Of a DNA stretch of 64,000 nt, positions 53,331 to 62,549 are shown piece after piece. Position 1 is the stretch's first letter; every line of letters starts with the position of its first letter. The DNA is from Ga0077555 sp050250755. Lineage in GTDB: Bacteria; Pseudomonadota; Alphaproteobacteria; Rhizobiales; Hyphomicrobiaceae. Below the pieces are notes generated by a model. That model saw only the letters and a program-made list of their open reading frames with translations. It was not told where the DNA came from and ran no database searches. The position numbers and the translations under genes were made by a program. The stretch lies in assembly GCA_050250755.1 (NCBI GenBank), contig JBFWOB010000024.1:1-64000 (forward strand). The letters are read 5' to 3'.

Positions 53331-54598
53331 CCACACCTCCAACGCCTGCCTCGTCCAGCCTCTTGATTGCCGATCTCGTCCAGCCGGGCGACACGCTCAT
53401 GTGGGGCATGGGACAATCTGAGCCGATCGCCTTGCTCGGGCGGCTCAACGAAGAAATCGACCACCTGCCGTCACCCTGCGGGGCGGTTCTCGGCCTCACG
53501 CTCACCGAGACGCTTGACGCCAGGCGCTTTTCGCAAAAGGCGAAGGTGCGTGCGTTTGGCGGTGCCGGCACCAACCGTCGTTTTCAGGACCTCGGTAACC
53601 TGGATGCGCTGCCGATGAATTATTCGGCCGTTCCCGGCGCCATACGGTCCGGCGCGCTTCGCATCGATGTTGCGCTCACCACCCTCGCGCGGGACGGAGC
53701 CGTCTACAACCTGGGGCCTATCGCGGACTACATTGCCGATGCGGTCGCGACGGCACGCGTCGTGATCGCCGAGATCAATGATGCGTTTCCGGTGACCTTT
53801 GGCGATACCTCCGTTGAGCCGGCCCGCGTCACCCGGTCGATCGAAGTCTCGCATCCGCCCATCGAGATGGTCGTTCCGCCACCCGGCGATGTCGACCGCG
53901 AGATCGGTCGACTGATCGCCCGCCTCGTGCCGGATGGCGCTACGCTCGAAGTCGGGCTCGGCGTCATCCCCGATGCCGCGCTCGCGGCGCTCGCCGGTAA
54001 GCGCGATCTGGGCATTCATTCGGGGACCATCGGCGATGGTGTTGTCGCGCTCGTTGAGGCCGGTGCCGTCACCAACGCGCGCAAGCCCATCGATCCTGGC
54101 ATCACCGTCTCGGCCGGCATCCTCGGCACCAAGCGCGCCTATCGCTGGGCGCATCGCAACCCACATCTGCGAATCCGCACGCCGGTCTATACCCACAATG
54201 CCGCGGTGCTGTCGTCGATCCCGAACTTCATCGGTATCAACACGGCACTCGAGGTCGACCTCACGGGGCAGATGAATGCGGAAACCGCGGGGGGGCGCTC
54301 GATCGGCATGATTGGTGGGCACGCCGATTTCATGCGCGGTTGCCAGCTCTCCGCCGGTGGCATCGGCATTGTCGCGCTGCCGTCGACGGCAAAGGGCGGC
54401 CGGATTTCACGAATTGTGCCGCGATTGGGTGACGGCGTCGTCACCACGGGCCGCTCCGATGCCGATGTCGTGGTCACCGAGCACGGCATTGCGGAGCTCA
54501 AGGGCCGATCGGTCCGCGAGCGTGCCCGCGCCCTCATCGCGGTCGCCCATCCCGATTTCCGCCGCGACCTCGAAGCCGCCGTCGATACCCTCGTTTAG
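53327..54598 (+). CDS. Acetyl-CoA hydrolase/transferase family protein
   Basis: A 423-residue member of the family I CoA-transferase/acetyl-CoA hydrolase group (COG0427). GAVYNLGPIADYIADAV and the C-terminal block FMRGCQLSAGGIGIVALPST, then DADVVVTEHGIAELKGRS, are typical. It may transfer CoA among short acids, such as 4-hydroxybutyrate or acetate, or hydrolyse an acyl-CoA. The GTG start overlaps the MFS stop. The next gene on the other strand is a type III CoA-transferase. Confidence 0.87.
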   Translation: MTTPPTPASSSLLIADLVQPGDTLMWGMGQSEPIALLGRLNEEIDHLPSPCGAVLGLTLTETLDARRFSQKAKVRAFGGAGTNRRFQDLGNLDALPMNYSAVPGAIRSGALRIDVALTTLARDGAVYNLGPIADYIADAVATARVVIAEINDAFPVTFGDTSVEPARVTRSIEVSHPPIEMVVPPPGDVDREIGRLIARLVPDGATLEVGLGVIPDAALAALAGKRDLGIHSGTIGDGVVALVEAGAVTNARKPIDPGITVSAGILGTKRAYRWAHRNPHLRIRTPVYTHNAAVLSSIPNFIGINTALEVDLTGQMNAETAGGRSIGMIGGHADFMRGCQLSAGGIGIVALPSTAKGGRISRIVPRLGDGVVTTGRSDADVVVTEHGIAELKGRSVRERARALIAVAHPDFRRDLEAAVDTLV

Positions 54599-54616
54599 TC
54601 GGTCATCCCGGCGGTC

Positions 54617-55822
54617 TCAGGGCCGCCGGACGACCTTCATCGCGCCCGTCTCTTCGAGAGCTGCGATCTCGTCGCTCGACAGGCCGGCCTCTGCGAGAAC
54701 CTCGTGGCCATCGGCACCGAGCTGTGGGGCGTGTGAGCGATAGTCTGTTGGGGTGGCCGAAAACTCGAATGGGCTCGCCATGGTGCGAATGGTGCCTTCG
54801 GTCGGGTGCTCGCGCGTCGTAAAGAAGCCCGTTTCCTTCAGGTGCGGATCGTCGAAGAGCTGATCCAGATCGTTCACCACCATTGAAGGAATGTCGGCCT
54901 TTTCGAAGAACGCGAGCCACTCGGCCGTCGTACGCGTCGGCATGATGTCCGCGATGATCGCCTGGATTACAGGCTGATTGTCCGACCGGGCCTTGGCCGT
55001 CGCAAAGCGCGGATCGGACATCAACTCGGGCTGGCCGATCTCGGCCGTGAAGGCACGATAGTGCTTCTCGTTGTAAGGCAGCGCACAGATGTAGCCATCG
55101 CGCGTGCGATATGGCTTGCGATCGGGCGAGAGCACGCGCGAGTAGCCCATGTTGCCGCGCGTCGGCAGATACGATTTGTCGAACAGATGCTCGACGAGCC
55201 AGAAGCCGGTGATCGTCTCCAGCATCGGCACTTCGACCATCTGGCCTTGGCCGGTGCGTTCGCGATGGAGAAGCGCTGCCAGCACTGCCATGCCGAGGTG
55301 CAGGCCGGTCGTCTTGTCGACAATCAGGCTCGGCAGGAACCGCGGCGGACCGCCATCGACGCGGCTCGCGAGCATCGCGCCGCCACTCGCGCCCTGGACG
55401 AGATCGTCGAACGCCGGCTTCTTGCCGTAAGGCCCCGAGTGCTTGTAGCCCACGCTATAGGCGTAGACGATATCGGGTTTCACAGCCTTCACGGCGTCGT
55501 AGCCGAGGCCGAGCCGTTCGACCGCCTCGACGCGCATGTTGTGTACGAAGACGTCAGCCGTTGCGATCAATCGCTTCAGAGCGGCGATTGCCTCCGGCTT
55601 CTTGAGGTCCAGGCAGAGCGCCCGCTTGTTGCGGTTGATGCCGAGATAGATCGGACCCATGCCGGGCGTTGGCGCGTTGCCGGCATTGCGCATGATGTCG
55701 CCTTCCGGCGGCTCGACCTTGATGACGTCGGCGCCCATGTCGGCCAGATGGAGGGTGGCGACCGGCCCGAGAACGACGGCCGTCAGGTCGATGATGCGAT
55801 AACCGGAAAGCGGGCCGGGCAT
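54617..55822 (-). CDS. CaiB/BaiF family CoA-transferase
   Basis: A 401-residue type III CoA-transferase. GYRIIDLTAVVLGPVATLHL and ADMGADVIKVEPPEGD make the N-terminal Rossmann region; KSGPYGKKPAFDDLVQGASG follows in the middle. It follows the crotonase gene at 55929-56735 on the same strand, 106 bp downstream, so the two may act on the same acyl-CoA. ATG at 55822 chosen because a longer upstream frame is unrelated to the family. Confidence 0.86.
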   Translation of the reverse strand: MPGPLSGYRIIDLTAVVLGPVATLHLADMGADVIKVEPPEGDIMRNAGNAPTPGMGPIYLGINRNKRALCLDLKKPEAIAALKRLIATADVFVHNMRVEAVERLGLGYDAVKAVKPDIVYAYSVGYKHSGPYGKKPAFDDLVQGASGGAMLASRVDGGPPRFLPSLIVDKTTGLHLGMAVLAALLHRERTGQGQMVEVPMLETITGFWLVEHLFDKSYLPTRGNMGYSRVLSPDRKPYRTRDGYICALPYNEKHYRAFTAEIGQPELMSDPRFATAKARSDNQPVIQAIIADIMPTRTTAEWLAFFEKADIPSMVVNDLDQLFDDPHLKETGFFTTREHPTEGTIRTMASPFEFSATPTDYRSHAPQLGADGHEVLAEAGLSSDEIAALEETGAMKVVRRP

Positions 55823-55928
55823 GGGCAAGGTCTCGTGTCGGATGGTGAGATGATTGGTTTGGCGTGCGCGATGCGTGGCCACCCCTTTCGCCAATAAGCG
55901 AAGGAGGTGGACAGGTGATCGGCGCGTC

Positions 55929-56735
55929 TTATTTGCCTTTGAACTGCGGCTTGCGCTTGTCGAGCATGGCGGACACCGCCTCGTTCTGGTCCTCTGTCGA
56001 TTGCGCAAGGGCCTGCATGGCAGAGGCCATCTCGAGGGCCACAGGCAAGCTCACGCCTTGGCTTTCGCGCAGCAGGCGCTTGTTGAGCCGGATCGAGTGC
56101 GGCGGGAAGGTGGCGATCTTCTTCGCAAGCGCCAGCGCCTCGTCCATCAGCCTGTCGTCGTCGACAACTTTGGAAACCAGCCCCCACTTCTCGGCTTTCT
56201 CGGCGTCGATCACGTCGCCGGTCAGCGTCATCTCATAGGCGCGCGAAAGGCCGACGACGCGCGGCAGGAACCAGGCGCCGCCATCTCCTGAGACCAATCC
56301 CACCCGCAGGAAGCTCTCGGCGAACTGCGCTTTGCGGCCCGCGATACGGATGTCACACATCAGCGTGGTGTCGCATCCGGCGCCAATCGCGGCACCATTG
56401 ACTGCGCAGATGGATGGCACTTCGAGGTCGTAGATGGCCTTCGGGATCTTGTGAATGCCGTGCTGATAGGCGCGACGCATGTCCACCGGCGCACCACCGA
56501 AGAGGCCCTTCCTGTCGCGCATTTCCTTGACGTTGCCGCCCGAGGAAAATCCTTCGCCCGATCCCGTCAGGATCATGCAGCGGACGCTGGTATCGGCGTT
56601 GATGCGCGCGCAGGCAGCGACAATGCCGTCGATGATGCCATCGCCCAGGGCATTGCGGGTTTTCGGATCATTCAGCGTCAGGACGACGATGCCGTCTCCT
56701 TTTTCCTCGTAGAGAACGGCGTCGGTAGCGGCCAT
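55929..56735 (-). CDS. Crotonase-family protein (PaaG-like active site)
   Basis: A 268-residue crotonase. The first catalytic glutamate of hydratases is Asp here (GAGCDTTLMCD), and the second is missing; instead an aspartate appears in GLVSGDGGAWFLPR, as in the PaaG and dienoyl-CoA isomerase types. It probably is an isomerase or ring-processing crotonase rather than a simple hydratase. AGGAGA precedes the ATG. It lies upstream of, and may be cotranscribed with, the CoA-transferase. Confidence 0.84.
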   Translation of the reverse strand: MAATDAVLYEEKGDGIVVLTLNDPKTRNALGDGIIDGIVAACARINADTSVRCMILTGSGEGFSSGGNVKEMRDRKGLFGGAPVDMRRAYQHGIHKIPKAIYDLEVPSICAVNGAAIGAGCDTTLMCDIRIAGRKAQFAESFLRVGLVSGDGGAWFLPRVVGLSRAYEMTLTGDVIDAEKAEKWGLVSKVVDDDRLMDEALALAKKIATFPPHSIRLNKRLLRESQGVSLPVALEMASAMQALAQSTEDQNEAVSAMLDKRKPQFKGK

Positions 56736-56852
56736 GAGGGTCTCCTGTTCTGGGCGCGCTTTGTTCTGGGCGCATTTGGGCTGGCCGGCAGATTATGCTG
56801 ATCTCGATCCCGTGCCCACCCCGGACACGTTATTGGTCTGTCGGGCGGCAGA

Positions 56853-56900
56853 GATAGAATATTGATCGACGTTCAAAAATAGGATAGAATAATGTTCAAC
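56853..56900. promoter_or_regulatory. AT-rich repeated motif in a divergent promoter region
   Basis: GATAGAATA followed closely by GTTCAA occurs twice (from 56853 and from 56884). The first copy includes TTGATCGACGTTCAA, an imperfect palindrome with TTGA/TCAA ends. The region is AT-rich for this genome and lies between the divergent crotonase and CREST-protein starts. It could be an operator; no regulator is identified. Confidence 0.3.
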
Positions 56901-56926
56901 CCAATAGTGCTGTATTCGCCGCAACG

Positions 56927-57796
56927 GTGAAGAACTCGATGCGCTTTTCACGGTCAGGCAATGACGTCGATGGGCAGGGTCTCGCGTGCCGATGGTCGCA
57001 TTTGGGGCAGACGCGCCGTCTCGTTTGGGCGATCGGGCCGGCGCTGCCGTTGTTGATTATCGCGGTCGCATCCGGACCGCTGCTGCAGCCCGAAGATTAT
57101 CATCGGTTTCGCGATGGCCGCGAGTTGCTCGGTCTGCCCAATTTTCTCAATGTCGTGTCGAACCTGCCGTTTCTGGCCATCGGTTTGCTCGGTCTTGCCT
57201 GGCTTGCGTCGGCCAAAGCGCAGCTCCCGCGTCACTTGAAGCTTTGCTACGCGGTCCTGTTCGCAGGCATCGGCCTCACGGCGGCTGGATCGGCCTACTA
57301 CCACTGGGCGCCCGACAACAACACGCTGGTCTGGGATCGCCTGCCGATGGCGGTGGCGTTCATGGGACTGTTCGCGGGCTTTCTGACGGAACGGCTGAGG
57401 CTCGATGACATTACCAGCGTGCGATTGTTGGTGGCGCTCGTAGCGTTTGGTGTCGGCAGCGTCGCTTATTGGTCGGCGACCGGAGACCTCAGCGTCTATG
57501 CGTTGGCGCAGTTTTATCCGATCGTCGCCATCCCGATCATTCTCTGGGCGACGCCTGCGAGCTACACGCGTGGGGGCGACTGGCTGGTCGCGATCGCGAT
57601 CTATGTGGGCGCCAAGGTATTGGAGCACGGAGACGGGGCGGTGCTCCAAACGGTCGGCTACGTGAGCGGACACACGCTCAAGCATCTTGCCGCGGCGGGC
57701 GGTGCATGGTGGATCTATCGCATGCTGCGGCGGCGCCAGCCGGTCACCGCCACGCCCGATAACAGCGTCGATTATCCGCTGCCGCTGAAGGGTTGA
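56927..57796 (+). CDS. CREST/ceramidase-like membrane protein
   Basis: A 289-residue integral membrane protein with about seven hydrophobic segments. YHRFRDGRELLGLPNFLNVV, GSAYYHWAPDNNTLVWDRLP and GHTLKHLAAAGGAWW carry conserved Ser/His/Asp and the paired histidines of CREST-superfamily (alkaline-ceramidase-like) proteins, which are probable zinc-dependent amide hydrolases. Its lipid substrate is unknown; a bacterial lipid amide such as an ornithine lipid is one thought. GTG start; an ATG four codons in is the alternative. Confidence 0.72.
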   Translation: MKNSMRFSRSGNDVDGQGLACRWSHLGQTRRLVWAIGPALPLLIIAVASGPLLQPEDYHRFRDGRELLGLPNFLNVVSNLPFLAIGLLGLAWLASAKAQLPRHLKLCYAVLFAGIGLTAAGSAYYHWAPDNNTLVWDRLPMAVAFMGLFAGFLTERLRLDDITSVRLLVALVAFGVGSVAYWSATGDLSVYALAQFYPIVAIPIILWATPASYTRGGDWLVAIAIYVGAKVLEHGDGAVLQTVGYVSGHTLKHLAAAGGAWWIYRMLRRRQPVTATPDNSVDYPLPLKG

Positions 57797-57804
57797 GAAC
57801 GGTG

Positions 57805-59175
57805 TTACGGCCGCGTTAGCATCGCCCACAGCGGTTTGGTATCGCCGATCTCGGGGAGCGCGCGAACGAGACGGGCGAGTTCTGTCGCCTCCGCAGCGGA
57901 GTAACGCGCGGACGCATTGTCGAGGAATTTGCCGTTGATCTCCGCCGGCGTCAGCGGCGCCTGCGGGTCGCCTTTCGGAAAGTCGCGTTGGCTCGTGAAC
58001 GTGCGGCCGTCCTTCAGCGTCACCGTCACGCGCGCCGGGAATTTGGTCGGGTATTGCGCTGTCAGCTCGTCCACGGCGACGACCTCGGCACTCGCCAGTA
58101 GGCGCTGGACGTCGTCACGAAGTATCCGGTCTGGCGCGAACTGCGCCTGACCCACGGCGCGGTCGAGCGCCGCCACAGCGCAGCAATAAGGCACCGACAC
58201 CCGCGCACCCATGCCGGTCGTCACGATCTTTGCCGAGAAGTGTGACTTCACCGTCCCGTACGTCTCATTGACAATCGACGCGATATCGCCGGCGGCGATG
58301 TTGTTCGTCGTCACCACGTCCAGCGTCGCCTGGATGGCGGCGTGGCTGGCGAGAATGGACGGGAAGAACTTGAATCCATTTTCAAGGATTTCCCATTTCT
58401 CGCCGAGCCCGGCCGTCAGGGCCGCAGCTTTGGGCTCGAGTGAGAACGCGTTGAGATAACCCTTTTCGTGCTCGAGGATGGTGGGCGGGCTGGTGCCGCC
58501 GATCTCTGCGAGCCGCGCGCCGAGGATGCCGTTGAACGCTGCTTTGCCCGGATGCAGGCTTTTCGTCAGGTCGCCATAGGAAAAGAATGTGTTGAGCCCG
58601 GCCGCCTGGGTGCCGGCGAAGCCCAGCGCCATTTGCGTGCCTTTGGCGTCGAGGCGAAGGCACGAGGCGGCGCTCGCGGCGGCGCCGAACGTGCCGTTGG
58701 TCGCGGTCGAGTGCCAAAAGCGGTAGTGGGTCGGCATCACCGCCATGCCGACGCGAACAGCCACTTCGTAGCCGGCGACAATGGCCGTCACGATATCGGG
58801 ACCGGTCAACCCGCGCTCCTGGGCGAGCGCCAGTGTCGGCGGTACGACGACCGAGCCGGTGTGCAGCAGAGCGCGCTTATGTGTGTCGTCGAAATCTGCG
58901 GCGTTGGTGAGCATTCCGTTGGCCAGGGCCGCGATCGCCGCGTCGGTGAGTTCTCCTCCGCCCCAGATGGCAGCTTTGGGCGCGGCGCCGAAGGAGCACG
59001 CAATGCCCGCGGCCACCTCGGCCTTCTCACGATCGTCCCGCCACGCCGCTATCCCGCAGCCGAGCGTATCGAGGATGATGTCGCACGCCATGGATACGAC
59101 GGCGGACGGAAGGTCCTCGAAGCGCAGACCTGCGGCGAAAGTCGCAAGTGTCTCGGTTGGGGCATTGGCGGGCAT
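57805..59175 (-). CDS. MmgE/PrpD family protein
   Basis: A 456-residue member of the family that includes 2-methylcitrate dehydratase and aconitate-like enzymes. IILDTLGCGIAAWRDD and LTNAADFDDTHKRALLHTGS near the N-terminus are the hallmark; AFAGTQAAGLNTFFSYGDLT and KGYLNAFSLEPKA follow. It is convergent with the CREST gene with an eight-base gap. The AGGAGAT before its ATG is good. The true substrate may be a different hydroxy acid from methylcitrate, because no prpB or prpC is nearby. Confidence 0.87.
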   Translation of the reverse strand: MPANAPTETLATFAAGLRFEDLPSAVVSMACDIILDTLGCGIAAWRDDREKAEVAAGIACSFGAAPKAAIWGGGELTDAAIAALANGMLTNAADFDDTHKRALLHTGSVVVPPTLALAQERGLTGPDIVTAIVAGYEVAVRVGMAVMPTHYRFWHSTATNGTFGAAASAASCLRLDAKGTQMALGFAGTQAAGLNTFFSYGDLTKSLHPGKAAFNGILGARLAEIGGTSPPTILEHEKGYLNAFSLEPKAAALTAGLGEKWEILENGFKFFPSILASHAAIQATLDVVTTNNIAAGDIASIVNETYGTVKSHFSAKIVTTGMGARVSVPYCCAVAALDRAVGQAQFAPDRILRDDVQRLLASAEVVAVDELTAQYPTKFPARVTVTLKDGRTFTSQRDFPKGDPQAPLTPAEINGKFLDNASARYSAAEATELARLVRALPEIGDTKPLWAMLTRP

Positions 59176-59339
59176 GACATCTCCTCTCGGCGCCGGGCGC
59201 GCGTTTCAGTTTCGCCCCGAGAGTGGCGAATGGCTGAGGACTCGTCGAGCGGCGACGTCGCGGCAATCAGTCCCGGTCATCGGTTTGCTCTCTATGGCCG
59301 TCGGTTTGCAAATTTGGCGCGCTTGTTGGCCCGTCCACA

Positions 59340-59372
59340 GACGTCATCTCCGCGAAGGCGAAGATCCGCGGG
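59340..59372. repeat. Family B palindrome (single, diverged)
   Basis: GACGTCATCTCCGCGAAGGC then GAAGATCCGCGGG is a worn copy of family B. It lies in the 396-bp gap 59176-59571 between the divergent MmgE/PrpD and acyl-CoA dehydrogenase genes. No other feature is seen there. Confidence 0.5.
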
Positions 59373-59571
59373 CGTCGCCATCAAACGATGCTCGTGGATC
59401 GCGCACCGACGCTCATCCCCTCGTTCCCCGGTTGGTGTCCGCGGGGCATCCCGTCCGCATCGGTTCATCACGAGCGCTACCTGCCCGCGTCCGGACAATT
59501 TGGGCCTTGTCGCCGTGCCCGACAACGGCATACTGCGCACAACTTCCCACAACATGTATCGAGCCTCATCC

Positions 59572-60723
59572 ATGCCCCATTTCGTCTATGAGCCCGTCCA
59601 GATGCCGCCCGAGGCGGTCAAGCTGCGCCAGGACGTGAGGGCCTTTCTCGCCGAGGAAATTACCAACGGTGGGTTTGCGCCAGCAGTCGGCTCGATGGTC
59701 GAGGCGGATGAGGCCTTCTCGCAGAAACTAGGCGCGAAGGGCTGGCTCGGCATGACGTGGCCGAAGGAATATGGCGGCGGCGAGCGCTCATCGCTCGAGC
59801 GATATGTTGTGGTCGAGGAACTCCTTGCGCATGGCGCGCCAGCGCTCGCGCATTGGATCGCCGAGCGTCAATCGGGCCCGCAAATCCTCCGACACGGCAG
59901 CGAGCGGGCGAAGAAAATGATCTTGCCCGAGATCGCTGCAGGCCGGTGCTACTTCGCGATCGGTATGTCCGAGCCAGATACGGGTTCCGATCTCGCCAGC
60001 GTCAAGTCGCGCGCGGTAAAGGCCGAGGGCGGTTGGAAGATCACGGGTCGCAAGGTGTGGACGAGCTTCGCGCACCGGGCGCACTACCTGATCGCGCTGG
60101 TGCGTACATCGGGCACGCCGGATCAACGCCATTACGGCTTAAGCCAGTTCATCGTCGACATGAAGACGCCGGGGATCACGGTCCGACCGATCTATAATCT
60201 CTACGGCGGGCACGACTTCAACGAGGTTACGTTCGACGACGTGTTCGTACCTGAGGACATGATTATCGGAGGCGAGGGGCGCGGCTGGGAAATGGTCGTC
60301 GGCGAGCTCGCGTTCGAGCGGTCAGGGCCCGATCGGTTCATGTCCAGCTATCCGCTGCTCATCGAGGCGATTGACGAGCTCGGCCCTAATCCAGAACGCC
60401 TGCAGGCGGCAGAGGTCGGACGCGTCGTCGCCAATCTGGCAACGCTTCGGCGCATGTCGGCGTCGATTGCTGGCATGCTGAACGAGGGCAAATCGCCCAT
60501 TGTCGAAGCGGCTCTGGTCAAGGACCTCGGCACGACGCTCGAGCAGGAGATCCCGGAGATCACGCGTCGCATCCTGCCGATCGAGCCGCGCGGTATCTCG
60601 AGCAACAATGGCTACGTCGATCTGCAGCAGCTCTCGCAGATGCAGTGCGTGTCGTATTCGCTCCGCGGCGGCACACGCGAGATTCTGAGAGGCATGATTG
60701 CGCGCGGTCTCGGGCTGCGCTGA
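59572..60723 (+). CDS. Acyl-CoA dehydrogenase, alpha (large) subunit
   Basis: A 383-residue acyl-CoA dehydrogenase, clearly paralogous to 14574-15758: GWLGMTWPKEYGG, AIGMSEPDTGSD, WTSFAHRAHYLIAL, and the C-terminal RGGTREILRGMIARGLGLR. It should work with the beta subunit immediately downstream. The ATG at 59572 (MPHFVYEPVQ) is chosen over 59554; the open frame extends much further upstream, but across the antisense of the PrpD gene and without homology. Confidence 0.87.
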   Translation: MPHFVYEPVQMPPEAVKLRQDVRAFLAEEITNGGFAPAVGSMVEADEAFSQKLGAKGWLGMTWPKEYGGGERSSLERYVVVEELLAHGAPALAHWIAERQSGPQILRHGSERAKKMILPEIAAGRCYFAIGMSEPDTGSDLASVKSRAVKAEGGWKITGRKVWTSFAHRAHYLIALVRTSGTPDQRHYGLSQFIVDMKTPGITVRPIYNLYGGHDFNEVTFDDVFVPEDMIIGGEGRGWEMVVGELAFERSGPDRFMSSYPLLIEAIDELGPNPERLQAAEVGRVVANLATLRRMSASIAGMLNEGKSPIVEAALVKDLGTTLEQEIPEITRRILPIEPRGISSNNGYVDLQQLSQMQCVSYSLRGGTREILRGMIARGLGLR

Positions 60724-60793
60724 CACGAATAACCAGGTCGGCGGCTGGCTCCCCACAAGGGGGAGGCGTCGGTGCCACGAAAAAGAGATCACG

Positions 60794-61843
60794 ATGAGCG
60801 AGATGCGGGACGAGATGCTGAGGACCCTCGACAGGATCGTCGAGGACAATGTCACAATTGCCATGCGCGAGGCGGCAGACGGCAAGGCGAGCGGGGGCGG
60901 TGCGGCAAAAGCCGACGCTACGGCAGCTCTCTGGTCGGCGCTCGAAGACGCCGGGATCACGGCGATTGGTGCGGGTGGCGACGATGACGTGGCATTCGCC
61001 GATGCCATGGAGCTGATCCGGCGCTCCGGCTACCACGCACTCCCCGTCCCGCTCGCGGAGACGATCATCGGGCGGCGCATGTTGGCGCGAGTCGGTATCG
61101 AGGCGCCGGAGGGTGCGATCACGCTCGCCGTGCCGAGTGCGGGCGAACTGCCGGCCATGAAGGACGGACGCCTTACCGGCTCCATTCGCAGTGTTCCGTT
61201 CGCGACCGCTGCGGCGCACGGGGTGGTGGCAACCGACGGACAGCTTCACTTGGTCGACATCCGCGACGCGTTGATCAATCACGGTTCAAACATGGCTGGT
61301 GAGCCGCGCGATGCGATCGACCTTGGGCGGGCGAAGATCGTGCTGTCCGCGGCTTCGGCGAGCGCCGTGGACGATCTCGAGGCCGAGGGGGCGTTGATCC
61401 GCGCGGTGGCTCTTTCGGGCGCCTTATCGGCCTGCCTCGATCACTGTCTAACGTGGGCTAACGACCGTATTCAGTTCGGCAAGCCCATCGCGAAACATCA
61501 GGCTATTCAGCATCTTCTCGCGCAGCTCGCGGAAGAGACCGCGGCCTCAGGCGCCGCCGCTGACTTGGCCATCGAGGCCTCGGAGACGGCTCCAAAGCGG
61601 TTCGAGATCGCAATCGCTAAAGCGCGCGTGGGAGAGGCCGCCGGCAAGGCCGCCAATTTTGCGCACGCTGCCTTCGGTGCAATGGGCTTTACGCGAGAGC
61701 ATGCTCTGCACTATACAACTCGAAGGCTGTGGGCATGGCGCAATGAGTTTGGCTCGGAGGTCTACTGGCAGGCGGAGTTGGGCCGATTGGTTGCCAGTCG
61801 AGGCGGCAAGCAACTCTGGCCGCTGTTGAACGGTGAGTTATGA
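60794..61843 (+). CDS. Acyl-CoA dehydrogenase, beta (small) subunit
   Basis: A 349-residue partner, paralogous to 15821-16888: RIQFGKPIAKHQAIQHLLAQ, then HAAFGAMGFTREHALHYTTR and a C-terminal QLWPLLNG. The N-terminal third is weakly conserved, consistent with a subunit that has lost part of its role in FAD or substrate binding. AGAG precedes the ATG at 60794, which lies 70 bp after the alpha gene stop. Confidence 0.83.
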   Translation: MSEMRDEMLRTLDRIVEDNVTIAMREAADGKASGGGAAKADATAALWSALEDAGITAIGAGGDDDVAFADAMELIRRSGYHALPVPLAETIIGRRMLARVGIEAPEGAITLAVPSAGELPAMKDGRLTGSIRSVPFATAAAHGVVATDGQLHLVDIRDALINHGSNMAGEPRDAIDLGRAKIVLSAASASAVDDLEAEGALIRAVALSGALSACLDHCLTWANDRIQFGKPIAKHQAIQHLLAQLAEETAASGAAADLAIEASETAPKRFEIAIAKARVGEAAGKAANFAHAAFGAMGFTREHALHYTTRRLWAWRNEFGSEVYWQAELGRLVASRGGKQLWPLLNGEL

Positions 61844-62549
61844 ACAGGCTCGCGGTCTGCTGATCGGGACGCAACCGCTATAGGCCGGGTACAGCATTCG
61901 AGTTCGAGCTGACAACAATTCGGTCTCGGCGATGGAAAGGTATGTCCGCGAATTGCAAAGGTATTCGCAAGGCTTGAGTATATGGCCGCCGTTTCGCTTC
62001 TGAAGGAGGAATGGCGGCTACGTACATTTTTGTAGTGTCACTTTACCATCACGAATATTGCAATTGCGCCCCAGCATCCACATTTCATGATTCAACCGAA
62101 CAAGAATCGGCGACCTTCAGCAAACGCTGAGTCACGACTCGATTGTTGGATTGCTGGTCGGTGCGACTTATGCCCGGGGAATGGAACCCCTTTAGACTGA
62201 TTCGTCGAGACGCGCAGCAGTTGGGCGGCACACGAATCCGCAAGTCCGCAGAAGCCGGACAAGAGTGCCGCAGCCGGGAGCTGAGGCCAGATTCCCCGCT
62301 GACGCGTTGTGCGTTTCCGAGAACGATGCTGGCGAAAGGGTCATTCTCTCGCCGGGTTTTGGAGCAGGGTCTCCGAAGGGAGGCAGGAAATGATGCATTT
62401 TCTAGCAGGGCAAGCCGTCACGACCGGCTCGATCTGCAGTAAGATGTATATGTCGAGACTGAAATGACGGGATGACGATCATTCGGCAAGGAGGGGCAGC
62501 CGAGCGTACGAAATGAAACCCTAGGATCCAACTACCGCAGGGCAACGAA
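61844..62549 (+). other. Long intergenic region upstream of prkA
   Basis: About 706 bp without a convincing gene. It is less GC-rich around 61.9-62.1 kb. It may hold a long leader and the promoter of prkA. GGAAC at 62178 is followed at 15 bases by CGTC, a poor match to the alphaproteobacterial EcfG promoter (GGAAC, 16-17 bases, CGTT). Confidence 0.4.

Noticed and set aside
58468..59571. N-terminal extension of the second acyl-CoA dehydrogenase
   Set aside because: The extension is antisense to MmgE/PrpD and lacks homology. The family start is at 59572.
62011..62130. A 39-codon frame with AAGGAGG next to its ATG, upstream of prkA
   Set aside because: The Shine-Dalgarno match is only one base from the ATG, too close for normal initiation. 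The peptide has no recognisable features.
62178..62202. EcfG-type promoter upstream of prkA
   Set aside because: GGAAC is present, but the second element is CGTC at 15 bases instead of CGTT at 16-17, so the match is weak.
62143..62442. A 99-codon frame in the prkA leader
   Set aside because: No ribosome binding site, no family features, and composition typical of chance frames.
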